A DNA stretch of 64,000 nucleotides. It comes from Chloranthus sessilifolius. Lineage: Eukaryota > Streptophyta > Magnoliopsida > Chloranthales > Chloranthaceae. The notes under the pieces are model-generated. The model did not search any database. It was not told the origin of the DNA and worked only from the letters and a program-made list of their open reading frames with translations. The first letter of the stretch is position 1. Each line of letters opens with the position of its first letter. Both the position numbers and the translations under genes were made by a program. Below, one piece after another: positions 22,126-32,179 of the stretch. The stretch covers positions 71,071,604 to 71,135,603 of the forward strand of contig CM037587.1 in assembly GCA_021018995.1 (NCBI GenBank), written 5' to 3'.

Positions 22126-24203
22126 AGTGAAGTCCAGATTTTGGCACCTCAAAACCCGTGCCATCGGCACGACCCTCTAGGCCATGACCCCAAAGTCCAT
22201 ACGGAACATTGGAATACTGAAGCAATTCTTACTAAAAATAAAACATATAAACTAAACAACATGAGATAAAGTATGTTAATCTAGCAAAAGCTCAAAAGAC
22301 AGTTCTTCCATGCCAAAGCATGAACAGAAGAACCGACCCGAACCATCGATGATAAACAGATCACCCTAGATGGTTCGCCAAAAGGAATATATCATTTAAT
22401 TATATTGTTTTAAAAAATATAGGCCTAACATTCCAAGCCGTATAGAAAAGCTCTCAAAAATAACTCTCAAGTACGCAAGGATCCCCTAGAAGAAGTCCTC
22501 AGGAGGAGGCTCCAACTCTTCCCCAGTCACGTAAACTGAATCCTCCGGATCTATGTCTCTAAAAGCCTCGACGGCCACTAGCAATGGACCTGCGACGTAT
22601 AGTCTAAAGGGGGTGAGCTACATCCTAGCTTAATAGGGAAACAACAAGTGAACATATAAGTTAAGCTCTCACATATATTTCAAAACAGTTTAAAAGCATG
22701 GTTTATCTGATGGAATTGCATAGAAAATATTTTAAACAACTGAAATAAAGTACTACATGCAACTGTTACTTTACATGGTTTTGTTCATTCTCAACTTACT
22801 AGTATTAGTTACTGATTCGGCCTAATCACTTAAATCTTAACTTAAATAATCCCCGAGCAATATAGCATCGAGCCCCAATAGAATACCCACTATCGTCATC
22901 TAAATAGACACTTGTCATATCTGTTTCTTACTTGAGTACTACCTAGGTCCCTTTCTCATAGGCGACAGGGTTTCTAGACTCATACTCACATCCGTGGGAT
23001 GTCAAACTAGTGTATGGATTGGCCACCGTACCGGTCACGGATATTCTGTCGAGGCAGTCGTGGGTATCCCGCCACGTCGGTGGGGTATTCTATTTAAACC
23101 TTAAATAACAAAAATATCATGTGCACTACATATAGTTATTCACCGTGTGATCGTGCTAATTCTAGTATATTAGGCCTTATCAACTTTTCTTTCACTTCAC
23201 CGATAGATTTTCTCTACATCCCTGGGATGCCACTGGCTCAACGCATCACTTAGATGCACATTATCATATTTTCACATCCCCTGGGGACCTTATGAGTTCA
23301 TTTAGCATTCACACACACACACACTCTTAGAAATCATATTTGTGATACATAAATATTCATTTGAATCACTCTACATACATGCTTTTGAAAATTAAAGTAC
23401 ATGTTCAAGGTGTTCCCTACCTCACGCGTTGGAATCACTATGCATCAAAGTCCACGCGATTCCACATTCACACTTTTTGCTTGTATCACCTATGGTATAT
23501 CATAACACAAGTAAGGCATCAATAAGGATGCATTAAAGAAGGTACAAGGCCTTCCAAGGACCCTCAAGGCCTAATACAAAAGTCAACATAAACTGTCAAA
23601 ATCGATTAATCGATTCCAAAAATCGATTAATCAAAATTCCTAAATCAATTAATCGATCCTAAATCAATTAATCGAAAATCCAAAATCGAGTAATCGATTC
23701 AACTCGATTAGTCGAAGTTCCAAAATCGATTAATCGATTTCTCAAATCGATTAATCTATTTTTCCCAAGTCTGGAGGTGCTCAGACGATTAATCAAATTT
23801 CCAGAATCGATTGATCAATTTCAAATCGATCAATCGGTTTTGGGCAACTCTGCCCAGCTTACTTCTAAACCAAAATTGATTAATCGATTTTCCAAATCGA
23901 TTAATCAATTTGGTCAGAAACTCAGCCCTTTTTCAGGAATTTCTTCCAAATCTCTTCCTTTTCATTTCCCTTCCTTTCCATTTCATCAATTCATCATTTA
24001 ACCATATTTTATTTCACAATAACATGTTTATAATAATTTAAATGTGACTCACCTCAATCAATCTTTCGATTGAACAGTTGATCAGTCTATAGGTTAGGGT
24101 TCCTAACATCGACTTCAACGAGCTTCAAAGCGTCGAATCCAGTGTTTAATGCTCTTTTTGTCTTCAATTTGAATCCACATTAACTCACCTTCCTAGCATT
24201 TAC

Positions 24204-24239
<36 letters not shown>

Positions 24240-24510
24240 TCTTAACTTTTCACCAACCTAAACCAAGGAGTAATGACTCCTAGCATTTAACCCTCTTTAT
24301 CCCCTCTTGCTTCAGTGTTAGGCACATACACCAGAGATAGGTGTACGTGACTTTTGACTAATTTCTAAACCCCCTACTTAGGGTACATTCACATCACATT
24401 AATATTTTCCTTTTGAGTCCACTGTTTGACCATCACTTGGTAAAACCTACGACCAGTCGGGCATGCATCCCGAGGTCACTGTTCATTGTTCAAATTTCGA
24501 GGATGTTACA
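22126..24510 (-). repeat. TK1 5' LTR
   Basis: About 2385 bp. The inner end (22126) is decayed relative to TGTGACAGCC of the partner. The outer end GATGTTACA at 24510 is intact. It keeps the segment that the 3' LTR lost (22982-23240) and has a longer (CT)n run at about 24214-24240. Confidence 0.88.
23598..23912 (-). repeat. TCGATTAATCGA array in TK1 5' LTR
   Basis: Counterpart of the array at 15958-16295, with the same order but different decayed copies. Independent CpG-type losses are visible between the two LTRs. Confidence 0.85.
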
Positions 24511-24548
24511 CCTGAACAATTAGGTTATCAAAACAAACAAAAAAACTA
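24511..24548 (+). repeat. SINE-like fragment, right half with A-rich tail
   Basis: cctgaacaattaggttatc followed by caaacaaaaaaac continues the fragment cut by TK1 at 14741. The first five bases are the decayed target duplication. Confidence 0.55.
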
Positions 24549-24678
24549 ATGTTCCATTAATCCAAGATCCACGAGAATTCTTAAAGTTCACTGCCAATCG
24601 AGCCTATTGTTTGAAAACAATCCAAATTTGAGCCAAGTTTATTAATCTTGGTTAGTAAATAATCCCCAGTGTTGTAAA

Positions 24679-24694
24679 TGGTATCAAAGCCAAG
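24679..24694 (+). promoter_or_regulatory. Primer site (Met tRNA type) at start of + strand pararetrovirus half
   Basis: TGGTATCAAAGCCAAG matches the initiator-Met primer site used by caulimovirids. It is preceded by the gtgttgtaaatg sequence that recurs at the other fragment junctions. Confidence 0.6.
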
Positions 24695-24868
24695 TTGTTT
24701 AAGTCTTTTGTGTTAGCGTTGGCGTTTGCGTTCGTATTGGTCACAACAGTCATTGTATGTATGTAATATAATGTAACCGATATATGTTCTTACGTTTAAT
24801 ATATCTTCTATTTTGTTTTTAATTATTCATGTTTATATCATAATGTTGTTTATCTATATTAATATTAT

Positions 24869-26930
24869 TTGAGATCATATATGTCTATAATATATATATA
24901 TATATATAGTATTTTTTATTTTTACAAAATCTTTCGATCTAATTATTTGATAAAACCCATATACTTCTCGTCTGGTAAAGCCCATATCCCTTCAAAGACA
25001 TTGATAGTTGTAAAAGCTTTTTATCTATTTGGGAACGGTTTAGGCACCAACCATACGTTAAGCGATTTTAGGTACCTATCAAATAAAATGACAGAAATAT
25101 CTAGTAAAAATTTAGAAATACCTATCGATTATATAAGTTCTTGAACAAATAAAAACCAAGAAGATTATAGACATATTCCATATAGATAAAAATTTTGAAA
25201 ATAATATGCATATAATAAGTGATTGTATAAATAGTCTATTAGATATAACGGGTACTTGATTAAAGAAAATTTATAAGAAGCAAGATGGTATGGAAATACA
25301 ACTATATGCGATTCATAACGAAGTAATGATAAAAAAAGAAAATACTTTGGCTCTAGGTAAGTTAATCAATTTGGATCTAAAAGAAGAGACCAAATCAAAA
25401 ATAGAAAATCTAATAACAAAATTAGATTAATTAGATTTAGAAAAATAAAAAGATGAATATTCAAATACAAGATTATTCTATAGAACTGATGGAACTGATG
25501 AAATCAATACCGATGACATCTATGTTTTAAATGAAAACATTGAATATAATTATCAAGATTACTTGAATATAAAAGAAATCATTGAGTATTAGCAAAACTT
25601 ATATCTGGATGAAACTCTTCCAGTTGAAGATAGAAATAATATCATCTCTCAAATAAAAGAAGTTTCTATAAAACATGAACCTCTTTTAACATACTTCCAA
25701 AATCAGAAATTAAATGAAGAATCTAAAACTGATACAATGAATATCACTTCTGATCAATCAGATGCTTCTTCGGATCTTAGTGAGTCACAAACTCCTCTAA
25801 CTTCAAGAAAGAGAAAAGCTGAAGAACTATTAGAATAATTTAAAATTTTGAAAACATATTTAAAAACATTAACTCTTGAAGAACAAGAAGAATATCTAAA
25901 ACATCATATTCACATGAATGATGGCAGTTCATCATTAGGAGTTAAAGATGAGGAAATTCCAATTCCTATAAATAATAGAAGAGATGATTTGAACAAACAA
26001 AACGTAGCTCAAGGTGGTGCATATCTTGATTTAACAAATGTTCCTTTTAATAATCAAGAAAAGGTAATTGATGATTGGGCACAATCCATGTCCATAGTAA
26101 TTACAAATCAAAAAGTAGTTAGGTCCAAAGAAAGATTTCTTGACTATACTGCAGTAATATTTCAAGGTGATGTTTTACAATGGTTAAAATAATGGGAAAA
26201 ATCTAATGATGGTAAAATATAAAAAGCATCATTATTAGGAAGTTTTAATAATCTTGATGATATCTTAAAATACTTTACCAAAATCATTAAAGAACATCTT
26301 TATGGTTATACGAGTGAACAAAGCCTATAAGAAGATGCTTTATATATTCCATCAAAATTAGAATTATGCAATATTTGCCAATTTCAGAAATATTGCAATA
26401 CTTTTAAAAAATATTATTATCAATTGGAACCCCAATTAATATATCATGGTTAGAACAATTTTATCATAAACTACCGGCCCCATGGAATGAATTAGCCATC
26501 AAAGGCTATCCAAATTTTATTAATAAATTTTCTAAACAAGATACTTTAGGACTCAGAACATCCTTTGTCCTAAGATTAATAGCTGATAGATGTTTAGAAA
26601 TAAAAGCTAAGAAACAAGTTAAGAATCAAATCATGAATTCTAACTTTGGTCATAAATGCTGTGATAAAATTCTTCAAAAAAATTGAAAAATAGGTTGCAA
26701 TATTCCTAAAAGAAAGGGATACAAGAAAAGTTTTAAGAAGAAAAAATTCAAATGGAAACCTTGGAACAAGTGGAAAAGGTTTGTTAAAAATAAAAAATAT
26801 ATCAAAAAGAAAAAACTGGCTGAGAAGACAGATAAAACGACCACGACTAAAAAGAAATGTCATTGTTTTATTTATGATGAAGGACATTATGTTCCTCAAT
26901 GTCCAAAACGAGGAAAAAATATAACTAAAA
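24869..26930 (+). pseudogene. Pararetrovirus capsid-region remnant with zinc-knuckle trace
   Basis: This is a Lys/Glu/Asn-rich, AT-rich coding region broken by many stops. The clearest block is 25848-26192 (VIDDWAQSMSIVI, FQGDVLQWLK), which resembles the caulimovirid capsid core. Basic segments near 26690-26830 precede a knuckle trace at about 26860-26905 (CHCFIYDEGHYVPQCP) in which the second cysteine is replaced by Tyr and spacing is altered. The short N-terminal ORF at 24869-25144 is not recognised. Confidence 0.6.
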
Positions 26931-28005
26931 TGATTAAATATTTAGATGAAGAAGATTTAGATGTTTATTTTGGTGAAGAAATTTTAAGCAATGATAATAG
27001 TGTCATTTATAAATTAGAATCCGAAACAGATTCTGATACTAACATAGATGATCTACTATTTATGTTAAATATCGTCGAACCTTCAGACGAAGAACATCAA
27101 ATTATTACATTAAAAGATATAATAGGTAAAGAAATATCTTTCTCGGAAGAACAACTTCGAGAATTCGAACTACAACAAAAACTTAATAAAGAAGATATAT
27201 ATAAAATTTCTCCATTAGACAAAATCTTGTCTAGAAGAATTTTTAAATCTTTTTCAGAAAATACTACTGCAAAAATCATATCTAATCTTACAGCTGAAAT
27301 AACACTGTTCGATAAAAAAAAATATTAAGATGGAAAAAAGAAAATCCAAAATTAAAATATATTCATATTTGTGTACTCCAAATATGTATAACAGGGTTAT
27401 TCAGGCATGGTATAGACATTCCTATACTCGCTGTAATAATGGATAAAAATTTACTAAATCCTTTATAATCCTTGATTAGAAGAATTCAATCAAATTTAGC
27501 TTATGGAATGGTTTGGTTTAAACTAAAATCAAATTATTTTATTTCACTTGACGACCCAAATATTGAAGATATAATAAAAATTAAAATCTAAATCAAATGA
27601 TTAGAAATGAAAGAGGATTCACATAATCTGGCAATAACCTGGCAAACAGAACATGAATTAACATTTAAGCCTATAACAAAAATGTACAAATCAGATAAAA
27701 ATCTGATTGAAATATTTGAATCCAAACCAAGATTAATAAACTGAAAAGATTTACAGATACCTAAACAATGGTTATTTAAAGATCTCTTAAAACAAAAACC
27801 AAAATCTCAAACCCGGATGATTGAAATACAAGCTTCAGAAAATAATCTATATTTTAGAGATACAAGGACTGCATCTTTTAATACTATAAAAGATGAATGG
27901 CTTCCTTTAAAAACTATTGACCCTAGAGCATCAACATCTAGTGCTCCAGAACCAACTCAAGACCAAACTCGATACCAAAGTGGCTCTAATACTAAAGTGG
28001 TTTAA
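26930..28005 (+). pseudogene. Pararetrovirus movement-protein remnant
   Basis: An acidic segment (26930-27120) leads into a 30K-type movement protein region: FKSFSENTTAKII near 27245, a GIDIPILAV block near 27410, and LAYGMVWFKL with YFISLDDPNIED near 27500-27570. Stops occur at about 27328, 27464, 27590 and 27742. The last ORF (27817-28005) runs into the leader repeat. Such proteins move virus between plant cells. This copy is inactive. Confidence 0.65.
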
Positions 28006-28040
28006 ACTTGGCTTTGATAACAATTTGGGCTTTATCCAAC

Positions 28041-28056
28041 TTGGCTCTAATACCAA
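28041..28056 (-). promoter_or_regulatory. Primer-like site in - strand pararetrovirus leader
   Basis: On the - strand TTGGTATTAGAGCCAA resembles the initiator-Met primer site with one change. A decayed duplicate lies at 28003-28016. Confidence 0.5.
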
Positions 28057-28230
28057 AGTGGTTTAAACTTGTTCTAACAAACTAGTGTTGTAAATGATAC
28101 CATTTCCTTGCAAGTATCATAAGATTAATGGTTATTTTCTAAATTATATGGTTTATAATTATATAGTTTATCATTTACAATACTGCGGATTATTTTCTAA
28201 ACTCGATGTCTCAGCAAGGGTGAGAGTTGC

Positions 28231-28400
28231 CCTTAAATAGACTTTTCTTGATACCTTACAAACACTACTAGACAAACTACTTTTTACAATAGTAGAATTA
28301 TATCGTAAAAGATGCTTTTTATTTTAGAAAAGATGAATCTTACTTTACTTTTGCTTAAAGTAAGAAAAAGAGAGAGGTGTTTAAAACGTCATGGCTGACG
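28231..28400 (-). promoter_or_regulatory. Candidate pararetrovirus genomic promoter
   Basis: On the - strand an inverted pair of TGACG motifs (28396-28400 and its complement at 28387-28391) lies about 150 bp upstream of CTATTTAAGG (28240-28231). TGACG pairs plus TATA characterise caulimovirid genomic promoters. The arrangement points into the leader with the primer-like site at 28056. It is inferred from motifs only. Confidence 0.5.
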
Positions 28401-28453
28401 ATTGTACCTGGATGATCCGGAGTCGTTCCTGCTACTGATAGTGGAGGGGTCCA

Positions 28454-29637
28454 CTAGGGTTCCATGTGATTTTCTAAATTGTGATAGAAAACTGAATCTT
28501 CTGAAGTTGGACTGTGCGGATCATAGCTGTCTTGCATCTCATCTTCTTCGAGCATCGTTGTTTCAATCTCAAGATTTTTCGGGAGGTCGAAGTCCTTTCG
28601 AAAATCCATTTTTAATAATAGAGAATTTGCTTCAACTTTCTGTTCTGGAGTTCTCATATATTCTATTGGCAGATTTGTAGTAAAAAGTCTTCGACTATCT
28701 GATATATTGAATTGATTCTCGACAGCACGAATTTTCTTTGCCATAGATGAAAATGTTTTCAATGAAAGAATCCAATAAGATTTTGGATTAATGGACATGA
28801 TGTTGGCTTTTGCCATGAGGACTTCAACTTCATCGAACTCGGAGTCTTTAGTTTTATCTAAAAATCAAATTTGATATGGTTGGTAAAATTTTTCTTTTGA
28901 TCTCCATCCTATCGTCGTGCTTGTTATCCAAAGCGTATAGTCGATGGTGCGATTAAGATTTTTGGTGAGATGATAGACCATTGTTTTGATCATCATTGGG
29001 AATTCATTGATGGGATATCTGAGAAAGATTAGTTGTTTTACTAATCCCTAATCAAGACATTCTTCCAGATTATATATGGGATTTTCAGTATAAACTGATA
29101 ATTTTGGAAGGAAATCTTCGTAACACTGAGCGATATTATAGTTATCCATTAAGATTTTTTTAATCTTAATCTCTTAATCTTCAATTCATGCTATCAGAGG
29201 TTTGCTGATATCACATGGTAGAATATGTTTTATTTTTTCAAACAAACAAATTCATTTTAATTTGTGAAAAATTGGGTCCAGATAATTTGAATCCATAAGA
29301 TCTGCTAGCTCTAAAAAATGATTGATTTTTTCAAGCGAAAAATTTTCTGAAAATGTTTCAGAATCCCATGCTATGAATTTGCAAGGGCATTTGAACTATC
29401 TTGTAATTTTTCTAGCTTTTGTTCTTTTTCAAAGATTTTCTTAGATAAGTTGCTCATATGACCCCTAAATTGTTTCTTATCATTGAGGAGTTGGCTTTTC
29501 CAAGCTCCATTAATCTCATGATACAGTTCTTGACTTATTTCAGGATTATAAAAATAAGGGACATTGTTCATTGTAATGCTAGTTTGTTCTAGCAAACTAG
29601 TGTTGTAAATGATGCCATTTGGCTTGTAAATGATCAA
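28454..29637 (-). pseudogene. Putative transactivator-region remnant of the pararetrovirus
   Basis: Two ORF pieces (29637-29371 and 28816-28454) with stops between them lie after RNase H and before the promoter. This is where cavemo-/solendo-like viruses carry the transactivator/inclusion-body gene. Visible parts are Lys/Glu-rich with a likely coiled-coil stretch (SKKIFEKEQKLEKLQDS). I infer identity from position, not from a conserved motif. Confidence 0.4.
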
Positions 29638-29765
29638 TATTTACTAACCAAAGTTTAAACTTGGCTCTAGCAAACTAGTGTTGTAAATGATGCCATTTGG
29701 CTTGTAAAAATTCCATATTTACTAACCAAAGTTGAAACCACTTTGGTTAGTGGTTTAAATTTGGA
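29585..29765 (-). repeat. Duplicated leader-type repeat between RNase H and next gene
   Basis: About 75-80-bp units containing gtgttgtaaatgatgcc, atttggcttgtaaa and ttactaaccaaagtt occur twice here. Related pieces occur at 24640-24695, 28010-28100 and 31640-31670, that is, at the joints of the pararetrovirus fragments. Confidence 0.65.
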
Positions 29766-31088
29766 TCTTTGCTTAAGAAATCAGCCAAAACATTAGTACT
29801 TCCTTTAACATGTTCAACTTCAAAAGTATACAGAGCTATTTGATTATACCATTTCAATCTTCTTCCATCTAAAATTTCTTATTTATTAATTAAAAAGTTT
29901 CGAACTGCTTGGTTATCAGTTCTAACAATAAAAACTTCAGGGGCTAGATAAATATGGAATCATTTAAGAGCAAGTTTTATTGCTAATAATTCTTTTTCAA
30001 ATATAATATAATTTTATTCATTTGGTTTAAATTTTCCAGAATTATAACCACATAATTTTTCTTTACTTTGTACCTTTTCTGTTAAAGGTGATTTTCTTAG
30101 TTTTATCCTATTAGATTGACAAAAATCTTTTTCTTCCCAATCTTCTGTAGGAATGGCCTTCAAGTCACATCCCCAACAATTGTCTAAAGCATCTGTTTCT
30201 AAGATTAATTTATATCTGGTTGTTGGAAGATAAACTATAGGACAGTCTTGGATGTCTTGTTTTATTTGTTGTAGTAGATCTTTATCTTTATCTGTCCATG
30301 TAAATTCTACTTCTTTTTTCAATTTGTTTATGAAAGATTTTTTTTTTCTGCTAAATTTTTTAAGTAGTTTCTTCCACAATTTAACAAGCCTAGAAGACTT
30401 TGTAACTGTTTTTTATCAGTTACCTCTTCAGAAAAATTCTTTATTTTTATAATAATATGATCTTGTAGTTTTAGACCATCATGCGTTAAAATAAGACCTA
30501 AAAATTTTATTGGTTCTTTTTCAACTTCTATATTTGAAGAAGAAAGGTTAATTTCATGTTTTTGGAAAATATCGCACATTTGTTTTAAATATTTTTTGTG
30601 TTCTTCTCTTGTTTTAGAAAACACTAGGATATCATCGATATATACCACACAAAATTCTTTATAGGGGGCAAAAATCGAATCCATCCATCTTTGATAGATT
30701 TGTGGAGCAGTATTCAAGCCAAATGGCAGACATTCCATTGATAGTGTCCACACGGGGTACTAAAAGCAGTTAAAGATTTGGATTTATCATCTAACTTTAA
30801 TTGCTAATATCCCGATTTACAGTCAAATTTACTAAAGAATTTTGATCATTTGATTTGGTTAATCAAAACATCTTTTCGTGGAATGAAATATCCATCGAAT
30901 TCTAAATTTTCATTTAATCTTTTATAGTTTAAAATCAGTCGAGCTTTTCCACGTTTTATTTTGGTATGATTTTGAACTAGAAAAGCAGGGCTAGAATGAG
31001 GGCTTTTTGTAGATTCAATGAGTTTTTTCTCTAATAAATCTTTAATGTATATTTCAAATTCGTCTATGTTTATTTTTGTATTGACCAT
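29765..31088 (-). pseudogene. Pararetrovirus reverse transcriptase and RNase H remnant
   Basis: RT N-terminal block at 31088-30846 (SSPAFLVQNH, GKARLILNYKRLNE). Catalytic block at 30753-30328 (MPFGLNTAPQIYQRWMD-like, CVVYIDDILVFSK). Connection and RNase H at 30379-29765 (ILETDALDNCWG). The active-site YIDD is present. A frameshift and stops separate the blocks near 30840-30755 and after 30014. Confidence 0.8.
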
Positions 31089-31148
31089 AGGTTTAACTCT
31101 AATTATGATATTAGGATCTTTTAATGTGATGGTACAGTATCACGGACT

Positions 31149-31677
31149 TTAATGCCATAATTTTAGTGGGTTGTCACTAAAATTTTCTTTGAGAATGGAG
31201 AAAAGCCAATGAGTTTGATTAAGTAAATGAATTTGTATAACCTCACCACGCTTGCTGGGGGCGAAGCCTTTGTGACATTTGGAGTTATGAACCTGAAGAA
31301 GTGGAATGTGGACCAGTTCTTCCTTGAGAGAAAGACCAATAGAACCTATGGTTAAGGTCATTGGTAGATAGGCAGCAATGAAATTATTACCTAACAAGAA
31401 ATCGCCATACATGTTTGGAAAACATAAAATTTTAGGAATAATGAATTTTTTATCATTAAGCCAAATAGAGATATTTTTTTACTTTTAACTCAATAATTGT
31501 TTCTCTTCCTTCAATGCCTTTGACTTTGAGTGGAAGTTTAATATTAACCCATTTTTCAAAGGGCAAAGCATTGTACCAACAAGCACTAATTTTGGCTCCG
31601 GTATCCATTAAGACACATAAATTATATGGTTTATAATTTTGAAGGAAGCCAAATGGCATCATTATATGGTTTATCAT
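31149..31677 (-). pseudogene. Pararetrovirus protease-region remnant
   Basis: A retropepsin-like active site MDTGAKIS lies near 31620-31600, followed by GIEGRETI- and GNNFIAA-type strands (31500, 31390). A stop near 31456 splits the domain. It lies directly upstream of RT on the same strand. Confidence 0.65.
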
Positions 31678-31711
31678 TTACAAGCTCCATTAATCTCATG
31701 ATACTTGCAAG
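31620..31711. repeat. Mosaic junction of pararetrovirus scraps
   Basis: Adjacent short matches come from different places: ccattaatctcatgatac matches 29503-29520 on the same strand. The stretch from ccattaatct to acttgcaag is the inverse of 28107-28131 with one mismatch. atatggttta..atttacaa recurs near 28155-28190. This marks the right edge of the viral DNA. Confidence 0.6.
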
Positions 31712-31905
31712 TAAAATGTTGATGGCCAATAATATCAGTGGGTCACATCAGTTCGGAGCTTTGCTAGCCATTGCCATTTTCTGGGCTATTTGGAGGGAAC
31801 GGAACAAGAAGATAATTGAGGGAGTTCGCTCATGCTCTAGATACCGCCGAAGATACTGTGAGATTATATCATCTTTGGAAGCTAGCCAAGGACAGTTCTA
31901 CTAAT
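31712..31905 (+). pseudogene. LINE-type ORF2 C-terminal scrap
   Basis: A short coding trace with FGALLAIAIFWAIWRERNKK followed by an Ile-Glu-Gly context is typical of the region after reverse transcriptase in plant LINE proteins. It is fused directly to the pararetrovirus junction, so the ORF starting at 31626 is a chimera. No LINE RT core or poly(A) tail is seen. Confidence 0.5.
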
Positions 31906-32174
31906 ATGAGGGGCTGACTGTGTTTTTGGGATATGCCTTTCCTTTGCTGCACTACGGGCCTTACGTTCCCTAGCAATGTCAAACCAAGGCAGCAAATGAT
32001 GGAAGCACCACAATTAGATTCATTAATCATAGCACCAATCAAACAATAGATATGCCCAACAAGTTAATTATCACATAACCTTCTGCTTAACCCATCATAG
32101 GAAATACACAAAGAAGGAAGTAAATCCTTATCAACGTTGTGGATTCATGGAACTTTGAGAAAGAGATGAACAGT
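31906..32174. other. Unassigned DNA left of TK2
   Basis: About 270 bp without a recognisable feature. It ends with the first copy of the TK2 target duplication (gaaag at 32175-32179). Confidence 0.5.
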
Positions 32175-32179
32175 GAAAG

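Larger units (their letters stand above)
14742..24510 (-). mobile_element. TK1: Tekay/Del-like chromovirus, full-span but degenerate
   Basis: On the - strand the order is 5' LTR (24510-22126), an initiator-Met-type primer site, gag, a conserved intron, protease-RT-RNase H-integrase, the tail of an extra ORF, a polypurine tract and the 3' LTR (16865-14742). Flanks are cccgg (left) and cctga (right), consistent with a 5-bp target duplication altered by two transitions. A deletion fuses integrase to the extra ORF and removes the chromodomain. The LTRs differ by a roughly 250-bp deletion in the 3' copy. Many stops are present. Confidence 0.9.
24650..31711. mobile_element. Endogenous caulimovirid (pararetrovirus) remnant, two opposed halves
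   Basis: + strand half (about 24650-28005): primer site, capsid region, zinc-knuckle remnant and movement protein. - strand half (31711-about 28010): protease, RT, RNase H, a putative transactivator region, a promoter, and a leader with primer-like sites. The capsid-then-movement order in one polyprotein, a separate protease-RT and a downstream gene suggest a cavemovirus/solendovirus-like member of Caulimoviridae. No integrase and no LTRs are seen. All genes are broken by stops and frameshifts, so it cannot be functional. Confidence 0.82.

Noticed and set aside
31626..31904. 92-codon ORF as a gene
   Set aside because: It crosses the viral junction (31711) into a LINE scrap, so it is a chimera.
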